From Trichobilharzia regenti (Eukaryota; Platyhelminthes; Trematoda; Strigeidida; Schistosomatidae): DNA of 64,000 nucleotides. The DNA lies in assembly GCA_944472135.2 (NCBI GenBank), contig OX235270.1, positions 58,905,267-58,969,266 of the forward strand, written 5' to 3'. The notes under the pieces are model-generated. The model had not been told where the DNA came from. It was given only the letters and a program-made list of their open reading frames with translations, and did no database searches. A program made the position numbers and the translations under genes. This document shows, one piece after another, positions 55,841 through 64,000 of this stretch. Each line of letters starts with the position of its first letter. Position 1 is the first letter of the stretch.

Positions 55841-56049
55841 TTAAACATGTTTTTCAAGCTCTTCTTCTTGTTGTTTTGCTTGCCAGTTCATCCATCGGTG
55901 GTTGAGAGTTGCATATGGTAATGGATAACGTTCTCCAACAAGAGGAACAACAAAGTCAGGATACTTCTCGAGAAACTGTACATAGGCTTTAGCCGCAACT
56001 GACGCGATTAGAAATCCACCGCAAGCAGACATACGAATGCCCCTTGAGT
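55841..56049 (-). CDS. NDUFA11: NDUFA11-like last exon: final membrane segment and tail
   Basis: Acceptor TTATCTTTTCAAG, phase 1. Encodes SRGIRMSACGGFLIASVAAK, AYVQFLEKYPDFVVP and a hydrophilic tail ending QQEEELEKHV before TAA at 55,841-55,843. Human NDUFA11 has [20 protein letters not shown] at the equivalent place. Confidence 0.85.
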
Positions 56050-58654
56050 CTTGAAAAGATAATGAATGAACGTAAAAATAATTCACTGTAAATAGAGACT
56101 TCTGAGGCATTTTTTTTCTGAAATTAATTTTGTTGAGAAAATAAGTGTTCATATACGAGAGGTAATAAGATATAAACTTAGAGTAGAAACACGATGCTAA
56201 AAACAATTGTAACTAGTATATATGATTATATTCTTCAATCTTCTTTATAAAAGAAGATTGAGTGAGTCAGTCAAACTAAGATGGCGGCAGTCCTAGAAGG
56301 GAAACGTATTGCCACATGCCACTACGACTTTGGATATACATTTGAGAGTTTCATCTACCATACTTCCATAAGAACTAAAGAATGACCTACATGTGCGAAC
56401 TTTCCAACTATTTTTAACGATATGACAGCGACAGGGAGCGCGGATGAAGGCTTCTACCAATCCCGTAGCACTAATCCGAACTTACAGACATTGATCATAA
56501 AATAATTAAAGGATATTTGGGTGGCCTGAATACTCAAGGTCAAATAGTCATTGTTTCTTTTAACTCATTCACTACTGATTTAAATTTGAATTCTCCAACT
56601 CCTCTGTCACCAGACCAGTGATAAACACCCGCCATTTTATTTTTATAACAACACTAATGCATCTGTATTTAGGAAAAAGATAACTAAATAAATCTGAGTG
56701 CTACAGTAAAACTAATCTAATGTACTATAGAAGCAATAGTAAAGGCTGTCAATAAACTACGACCACAGTTGATTTTTGCAGCTGATTTACGAAATGAGAC
56801 CGACCCTTGAAGACTCCAAACATGATGAGAAACGAAAGCTCCACAAGCTCAGCTAACTAAAAACTTTCTTCGCAACAAAAGCGAAAAAAGTGGAAAAGGA
56901 AAAAGAAAGTAGTACGCGTCAACTACGCATAAAACCTTTTGGTAGGAACGGTGGAACGGTTTCGGGGAAGGATGAAACTTAAATGACTTATTAGTGGAAA
57001 CGCCTGAGATATTGGGTAGAATACTTTGAAGAGCAGTCCAGCTAAATCACAGTTAGACTAGAATTGTTCGTCACAGAACTCGTCTAAATAGTATGTAGGC
57101 ATCCAACTGCAATTAAGTTTGCAGGTTTAAGTCTACCAAGTAAAAGAGCAGAATCTGATGGTATGGCTCCGTCGCTGATCATTCCAATTCATAAGAAATG
57201 AAACAAATCTTCCCATGATAATTAAAGCGAATCAGCCTAGCTAACATAGGTTCCATAGTCCAACCCCGGTAGGTTATTGATTGTATATCCATGATACGTA
57301 GGTCATTTAACGCAGACGCACTGACGTCCAACACCTACCACGTAATTTTGACTTGAAGGCGACATTAGATTCCGTGGGGCTAGATGCACTGAGGCAATGT
57401 CTCCTTGTGAAAGCAATGTCGAAAAAATAAATTGTACTTATCAAGGCATTGTATTCAAACTCAATCTGTCGTGTAAAGGCTTATGGAAGCCTGCCATCTA
57501 AAATCAAGACAGGGTGGGGTTTTTATCAGGGATGCTCACCGTCATCATTCTTAATTAATTTCCTGATAGATGTATTAGTGAATGTAACTCTTGTCGACTT
57601 GGATGTCTTAGGAACTTTCTACTAGGGAAATTTTTCTTTGATCTCGAGTAAACAAATGATATTGTCTATTTACGTGAAAACCTACCGACTTCTAGAGAGT
57701 AAACTGACCACGGAAAAGATACTAATGTCTTATTTGTGATCTCTTAGCTCGAGTTATCTGTGGGTAACGATTCCAATATCTCCCAAAAGAGATGTCAACT
57801 GTGAAACGGTTCGCTTCCTCTCTCTTTACGACGAAAGTTGAGGATATATAAACACTAGTCGCTTTAACTGTGTCCTTCCGTTCAACCTAACGTGTTAGGT
57901 GAAGAGATATGGTCAGTAATAATGTGAGGTTAAGCAGTGTTACTTAGGGCAGCAGCTTAATAATGCTATGAAACTCCCTTGATTGAAATACTTAAGGTGT
58001 AGGTCACACCATTAACTCCTTCGAGAAGCAGTGTTAGTTGGCATAAGATCCAGAACTCATCACAATAAAATACAGTATTAATCCCTCAATTCCTTGACTG
58101 TTAATCTGGACGACGTAGGGAGGTGCAGACTGCTTAGCTGGCTCTCTATAAAGTTGTGAATCACTAGGTGGTGGCATGGCTTAAAAACATTCCCGGTAAC
58201 AGATGTGTTCATTTATTATCATTATCTAAATTCTCAAAATCTCCAATAATGTTAACCTTACTGTTCCTTCCTCTGTATAACTTCGTTCATTGTAATTTTA
58301 TTACATTTTTGTACCTTTGTGTGTGCTTTATGAAGTACGGCATATTGAACTACCGGGCTTTTGTGGAAAGTTTTACCTTGATTTATCAGTAAGTTTCCAC
58401 CTTAAAGGGCAATGAGTAAAAGTGCGTGGCAGATGCTACGAACGCATGACCACAGGGCAGTATTTTGCGAGTAATATCGGAACCTACTAAGAACTTAGAC
58501 TAGAGAATTCCCAAGTTACTTATAACTGAAAACACACAACACCAGAGTAACTACTATTTTCAAAAAGGGAACTATAATTACAGATACGGTAAATTCAAAA
58601 ATTACTCACCAGAATATCATTTCTAACATTATTCTACAGCATCTTCCTACACGG

Positions 58655-58713
<59 letters not shown>

Positions 58714-61700
58714 AGCGCCCGTACGATAACACCAAACTACTATATACTTAAAAGATATGGAAGAGCAGATTAAGAAGTTTTGTTTGGTAGCTACCATAAA
58801 ACACTTAATCTTACCACTCAGGAAAAATACTACAAAGAATGATCCAAGAATATTTAAAATTCTAGCCTTTAAGCCATGCATGGAAGCGAAAAACAATTAC
58901 ACAACGAGCGAAATATCTGACACACTGGGCAATTTCTCGACTTACATTTCCAGGTGCATATGAGACCGCTAACAGCTCCACCAACTGCATGATTGAACAA
59001 ACCATCTGAAACCCCAGTAGATTTTGCTGATATCAAAGAAGCAGATGAATGACCTAATCCTGCAGCGGCTAAAATACTGGTTTTAAAGTACGAACGCACT
59101 CACCACCAATAAGTATGTATTGAATGCATTTCACTCCAGCCTGAGTTAGGTTTTTACCACACGTAAATGCGTAGAGGTAACTGCTACCAGCAACTATAAA
59201 ACCTGTAACGAGATTATGAGATGATTAACCTGAAGTCAACAAAGAAAACTACCTTCAGTAAAATACAAGATCCAGAACACACATCATGGATTTTGTTTTA
59301 ACAGGGTTTTCTCGTAAACTTAGTGAATTTTATACATGATCACAGACAATGGTACTCAATATCCGTCGGAATGAATCAACAGAAATCAAGAAGTTCCACT
59401 GCTTGTTAGAGGGACGTTCTTTTCAAATTGCAAGTGACTTCGTGTGTCCGCGACGCTTTGCACGAGCTGTAAATATTCGCAAGCAATATTTGAGTTCTTA
59501 TTAATTAAGATCTAATCCAAGTCAGTATTTAACTGCAGCGATCAGTACAATCAACTGCCCTAAGTAAATCTAACTGAAATGATAATTAAGATTACCGCGA
59601 AAACTTAACATAGATAAACTCGCACACTTCTTATCTTTGAAAGGTGTATTTACAATACAGGATAATTCTACATCAATACGTTCTGACAATGTAGAGTAAA
59701 ATGTTTGATTCAATCCACCATTCCACTTTATTGTGAAATGTTATCGGTCTTGGTGGACTGATACCTGAATAAATTTCAGCATATATACGGAGAACGTTTG
59801 GTTCCTACTAAATTACGACATTCATGGTCTGGTGTGTCTGTCTGTTTTCAACATAGAACTCTGCACCGATGTGCAGCAGTTCAAGTCGCCACATTCCATG
59901 TAACACACAAAGCAAGAGAAGAAATGCAAAATAGAGACAGGAAACAGGCATATGAGACAAAAGGAATAGTAATAACGAAGAGCAATATAGTTCCATTGAA
60001 AATTATTAGTCACAAGGAGTGGATACTTCTGCGCCATTGAGAGCAATTTTGAGCCATATCACCGACTGTCTCCAGTCATTGGTTTTTACCGTCCCGAGGA
60101 CCCCAACCAGGAAGTGTGCACCTTCCTACGTGGCTGGCTTAAAATAACTGTTGTGGATTTCATTGACTGGTGCCATGTTTTGGTTTGACCACCGCTAGCT
60201 CTTTCCCAACCTGACCCTATGTCAGCTAACATTGCCCATCAAGGGAGGCGATGACTAGGCATCGTAACACATGTCCTAACCATCTCAGTCGATGTAGCTT
60301 TACAGCCTCATCGATTGATTTCCCCTCCTTACCTAGCACTCGACCGATGCCTAACCTCAGTATTGCCCACCCTATTATACCACTTCACATGGGAGATAGA
60401 ACGCAGGCACCTATGATCAAAGATAGCTAGCCTTTTCATGTCTTCCATTCTCAATGGCCAAGTGCCATAGCCATAAAGGAGGACGGAGCGGACTGCTGAG
60501 CAGTACACACATCCTTTGGTCGATAGCTGGATATCACGTCTACGCCAGAGACGGCGTAAACTGGCAGGCGTATGACAAACGAGCCTTCTGTATGCATGCT
60601 GAGATTTCGTCAGCGATTAACCCGTTGACGCTGATTCAACTTCCCAAATAATTGGTCAACAAGCTCTACCACTTCATACCCTATTTTAAAGCTAGGAGTC
60701 AATGTAGTCCAGTCCTGAAGCACCATCTTACATTTGGCGGGAGCGAATCGCATGCCAAACATTCGTAAATTGCAGCTTAAGGTGTTGAGAAGACTCTGCA
60801 TATCGTCAGCGTCCTCACCTAGAAGGACTATATCATCTGCATATTCGAAGTCAACGAGAATATTATTTCCTGAAGATAACAAATCAATCACTAAATCGCT
60901 GAAGTCAGCAGTTACGGCTAATTCCATTAGTGCATCTATGATGAAATTGAATAGAAACGGGGATACTGGGCATCCCTGTCGGACACCACTAGTTGTCACC
61001 ACTTCAGATGACAACTCGTCGTAAGTACTCACCTGGCTGACTGCATGAGTTCGAGTAGAGTGCCTTGATGAGTGCAATGTATTTTCTCGGCATTCCCTTT
61101 ACAGCCAAGCATCGCCAGAGAACCTCTCGGTCGACAGAATCGAATTCCGCCTTAAGGTCAAGAAATATGACGATTGTTGGACGCCGGTAAGCATGCCTAT
61201 GTTTTAGAATCTGTCGAAGAGTAAACATATGATCAATACACCCTCTTCCTGGTCTGAAGCCTGTCTGATTCTCTGGTGTTCACGCCTCCCGATAACCGCT
61301 TGGTCTACGCAATATTTTTGAACCTAGGACTTTAGATACCATATTAGTCAAGCTAATCCCCCTGTGATTATCACAGGAAGACTTGTCTCCCTTCTTGTAT
61401 ATCGGGATAATCAATGACTTACACCAACCCCACGGGACTTCTAATTCCCAGACACTGCCCACAACCTTGGTTAACACAGAGAGGAAACTGTCTCCACCGT
61501 ACTCAAATACTTCTAAAGTCATGCCACCAGGTCCTGCTGCTTTGCTCGTTTCAGACTACTGACAGCCTTAGTAACCTCAGTTAGGGACGGAGGACCTGTG
61601 TCTACATCCCATTCAGGGAGGTGTCCGATGTTAGGTGAGTTGAGCGTGGCTGTAGGCCAATTAAACTGCTTCTCAGTGTTCTTTCCAGCGTTTCAGTCGT

Positions 61701-62221
61701 CTATCATGGGAGCCAATTATGGTGCCATCTTCCTCAGGGATTGTTTCGCTTATCGTCTGCCTTTTACCACCTGTCTTCCTGATAAGTCTAAATAGTTTTC
61801 TGGTGTTGCCAATCGCCGATGCCCTTTCCATCTCTTCCGCTTTTGTCGCCCACCACTGTTCACGGTATAGTCTAGAGTATCACTCAACAATCACATATGC
61901 ATCAATCAGATTAGCAAAGAAACAAATATCTTGTATGAACGTTGACAATACTAATTGGCTGCCTAAACCTCGGTAGGTGGAGCGAAGTTTAAACTTATGA
62001 CTCACTGGTTGGAAATCAAGTTCCACGCTCAATCAGAAACAACTACACCGACCAAATAATTATGACAGTTCCAGGACCACCAACCACTGAACTTAAAAAT
62101 CTAGGCATCCCTTGAAAAACTCTACTGGTACCTTAAATACGAATTCGATTCAGGTTAAGCGTCACACATTAGTTTACTCACACCTATATAGGCACGACGG
62201 CATATACGAACGTCCGGGGCT
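55841..62221 (-). CDS. NDUFA11: NDUFA11-like (B14.7) complex I subunit, Tim17 superfamily; first exon missing
   Basis: Joined segments 62,221-62,184; 59,202-59,104; 59,068-58,946; 56,049-55,841. All junctions are GT/AG and phases agree (2, 1, 1, 1). They give 155 residues plus stop; human NDUFA11 has 141. The protein has several glycine/alanine-rich membrane segments typical of the Tim17/Tim22/Tim23/B14.7 group: FIVAGSSYLYAF, IQYILIGAAAGLGHSS, FNHAVGGAVSGLI and MSACGGFLIASVAAKAYVQF. The order and spacing match NDUFA11, an inner mitochondrial membrane accessory subunit of complex I. The C-terminus is a soluble charged tail. The exon with the start codon lies upstream, probably a short one beyond 62,221. 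A TIM protein is the main alternative. Confidence 0.65.
56750..58390 (+). mobile_element. RTE family B copy, heavily decayed
   Basis: Plus-strand pieces read FDLKATLDSVGLDALRQCLL, VLIKALYSNSICRVKAYGSL and CSPSSFLINFLIDVLVNVTL, clear derivatives of the family B RT (compare FLDLKAEFDSVDREVLWRCL at 61,150). DDVGRCRLLSW near 58,110 is the C-terminal [12 protein letters not shown] block. Stops are frequent. The 3' UTR resembles that of other B copies but lacks the CAGA tail. It lies in an intron of the NDUFA11-like gene, antisense. Confidence 0.75.
58655..58713. repeat. TA microsatellite
   Basis: About 29 TA units with one CA interruption. Confidence 0.97.
58946..59068 (-). CDS. NDUFA11: NDUFA11-like exon: second and third membrane segments
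   Basis: Acceptor AGTATTTTAG and donor GTAAGT frame 123 nt. Encodes AAAGLGHSSASLISAKST and DGLFNHAVGGAVSGLICTWK, corresponding to human AAVGAVFGLTTCISAH and LNYFLGGCAGGLTLGA. Confidence 0.82.
59104..59202 (-). CDS. NDUFA11: NDUFA11-like exon: first membrane segment
   Basis: Acceptor TCTCGTTACAG and donor GTGAGT frame 99 nt in phase 1. Encodes FIVAGSSYLYAFTCGKNLTQ and AGVKCIQYILIG, a hydrophobic segment plus the start of the second. Confidence 0.8.
59826..61880 (-). mobile_element. RTE family B, most complete copy (RT and C-terminus)
   Basis: Minus-strand reading from about 61,850: VWELEVPWGWCKSLIIPIYK, KKGDKSSCDNHRGISLTNMV, IFLDLKAEFDSVDREVLWRC. After a frameshift near 61,040 come SGVRQGCPVSPFLFNFIIDA and catalytic FEYADDIVLLGEDADD. 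Then comes [10 protein letters not shown] near 60,480, followed by the broken C-terminal region down to 60,020. The 3' end near 59,826-59,870 reads CAGAGTTCTATGTTGAAAAC plus CAGA units. It supplies the RT that the deleted copies at 34,430 and 46,610 lack. The endonuclease is missing. Confidence 0.88.
62184..62221 (-). CDS. NDUFA11: NDUFA11-like small exon (38 nt)
   Basis: Between an AG at 62,222-62,223 (GTCAGGTAAAG) and a donor GTGTGAG, the 38 nt exon encodes APDVRICRRAYI and the first base of a glycine. It aligns with human IPDGTDCHRKAYSTTSI before the first membrane segment and joins in phase to the next exon. The short length and modest acceptor make this tentative. Confidence 0.45.
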
Positions 62222-62298
62222 CTTTACCTGACTGCAAAGTATGGAATACTTGAAAAGTGTTTATTCTAAACTAGTGCTGCACATAGGCTTTACATCAC

Positions 62299-62460
62299 AT
62301 AAGGTGGCAAGGTGGTTAGTACTCTCACCGACCATGCAAATGGTCCGAGGTTCGATCCCCTGCCGATGGACAACTGATGTCTATGGTCGGCCTGCAAAAT
62401 TTGGTCTACCGATATCACATGCTGAAAATTCCATACTTGTAACAAAAATCAAGCTGTAAT
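62299..62460 (+). mobile_element. SINE type II
   Basis: The head AAGGTGGCAAGGTGGTTAG and B-box GAGGTTCGATCCCC precede GGTCGGCCTGCAAAATTTGG and the tail CATGCTGAAAATTCCATACT. The same family as 53,562. Confidence 0.8.
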
Positions 62461-63337
62461 CAAAAATAAAATAAAACCTGAGGTTACTTTGCTGCCTTAT
62501 CAAATTCCAAATGTTCGGGGAGTGGCTCTTTAGGACAATCTTTCGCCTTGCTTTAGGTACGCAGGTAATATGTCAGCAATCATATGAGAAACAGGAGGAT
62601 ATTTAATAAGCAGTTTGATTGGATTATGCATTATCATTAGGCCCAGTAGCATACTACTGCTATCATTTGCATAAAATCTTTTTTTTTATGTTGTATAATC
62701 TTTATTTTTCAAACGTCTTATTAACGCCGACCGCATGTTATTACTTGAAATCTCTTTCTATAATCAGGGTTTTGGGGTGCTAATTAGTTATTCTCACAAA
62801 GCTGTTAGATACCTAGACGGCTCACTACCAACGTTCGCATATTTGATGCAACTCAGACAAAATGCAGTGTTAATCAAAGATATAGAAAGCAGCATCGCAG
62901 ATGCAGAAACAAACAGGGAAGAAACTCCAAGAGCCTCTCAGATTGCGAGACCAACTAGGTTATTTCGTATGTGACTATCCGAGAACCTGTGGTACAACCA
63001 TCTATCTCAGTTGCTGTTGTTGGCGTAATAAGAGCTAGAGGCGTATCGCTCGAGTGTGTTCCCATTATTATTCCCCAATTATTATCTCTTAGAACATAAC
63101 GGTGTATTAGAGAAAATGGATCCGGCAAAGAGGCCTTGTATTTTTGTAAAACGACTGTCAACTACCAGTTGATATTCTAATCGTAGCTAACGATGAGAAC
63201 CCACAAATATATAGTATTCACACTCATATTAAGGCCATTCGGCTGGTATATTGGGACTAGGTGAAAGAAGCCCATGTGACCTTCAGTGAATATCAACCCA
63301 TTAATCTTCCTCTTGACCATTTGTGCAAACATATAAG
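62461..63337. other. Mostly unassigned stretch
   Basis: Apart from a possible plus-strand exon at about 62,768-62,964 (see findings) I recognise nothing. The first exon of the NDUFA11-like gene may lie here or beyond the window. Confidence 0.35.
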
Positions 63338-64000
63338 ATAAGATAATAGCTTTATTCCAAATCAGTACTTGTGATACAGAATGGAATTCTCAGCATTTTT
63401 ACTACAATATTGCATCCACTTAGTACGTTAACAATAAATAAAGTTCTACATAGATTTAAGTTATCTCAGTCAGTTTTGACAACAACATATTAGCATGTCG
63501 GTAGCAAAGCCAAAATTTAAACAGTATTTGAAGGTGTCAGAAAGGTAGATACTACTAGCATATTTACTGGTGTAACCGATAGCAAAATGGTCGAGATATA
63601 CAGAGTGTGAAAGAACGAACAAGAACGTTTTAAGTAGAATTTGTAAGGAAGAGAGAAACAAAACAGCACATAACAAAAATAAATACAGAATGAAGAGCGA
63701 GAAAACGTTGTACCTTTAAATGATGTGAGTTGGAAAGACGAGATCCATTTGTTCTACTGACTATTTAATAAGTTAAAGGTTTCACGCCTAATGCTTTCTT
63801 TATTGCACAGAACACGAGAAAAGTAGGGTATGGATGAGTTTTTGTACTTACTAGTGCGGGCATATAGTTTCCTATGTAGGCTTCTGGTTTTCCCTGAAGA
63901 GATACATGGGGAGAGTTGTGAACGTAGAGGGTGTTGTGAGTCAGATAAAATGGATTTCGCCCATTTTTCACATGAGTCCATGTGCCTGTCCACCAGAATA
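63338..64000 (-). mobile_element. CR1-like LINE 3' end, cut by window edge
   Basis: The minus-strand frame 63,993-63,754 reads CEKWAKSILSDSQHPLRSQL and YARTSKYKNSSIPYFSRVL, then a stop. This is the C-terminus shared with 6,871-6,980 and 8,673-8,876. The 3' UTR ends with TGGAATAAAGC and TTATC repeats at 63,338-63,360. Confidence 0.75.

Noticed and set aside
58606..58896. Minus-strand open frame rich in YIYIYI
   Set aside because: Produced by the TA microsatellite.
60734..61024. Plus-strand open frame of 96 codons
   Set aside because: Shadow of the RTE family B RT on the minus strand.
1..64000. CRISPR arrays, operons of bacterial type, riboswitches
   Set aside because: No regularly spaced repeats with unique spacers and no bacterial gene organisation; split genes with GT/AG introns show this is eukaryotic nuclear DNA.

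Overview
This is a eukaryotic nuclear window, AT-rich and dense in retroelements. Long genes with multi-kb introns, Penelope-like elements with GIY-YIG endonucleases, RTE- and CR1-type LINEs, tRNA-headed SINEs and relics of a hammerhead-bearing short repeat together point to a parasitic flatworm, most likely a schistosome-type blood fluke. The genus is inference; the sequence alone does not prove it.

Layout. Bases 1-24,000 hold no gene I can support. They are a graveyard of LINE, Penelope, SINE and LTR fragments separated by unremarkable AT-rich DNA. Bases 24,028-55,639 (minus strand) are one 12-exon gene for a class IA PI3-kinase regulatory (p85-type) subunit. I derived every splice junction from the sequence; all 12 exons stay in phase and give 1,198 codons plus stop. 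The order is SH3, C1, SAM, C1, RhoGAP/BH, nSH2, iSH2 coiled coil, cSH2, so two C1 domains and a SAM domain are added to the vertebrate p85 plan. Its introns carry many RTE, Penelope and SINE insertions, several arranged as palindromes.

Bases 55,841-62,221 (minus strand) hold at least four exons of a Tim17-superfamily protein best matched to complex I subunit NDUFA11 (B14.7). Its first coding exon was not found. Its stop codon lies 155 bp before a strong splice acceptor that sits 46 nt upstream of the PI3-kinase subunit's ATG, with an AATAAA signal between them. That spacing suggests a trans-spliced two-gene unit. The right end (63,338-64,000) is the 3' end of a CR1-like LINE.

Repeat ecology. 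Two LINE families appear to be paired with two SINE families through shared 3' tails: an RTE (family A) with SINE type I, and a CR1-like LINE with SINE type II. A second RTE family (B) has a CAGA-repeat tail and includes two copies with different large internal deletions. Seven Penelope remnants are present, all broken. The two host genes are functionally unrelated (signalling adaptor and respiratory chain), so their linkage would reflect transcription rather than pathway.
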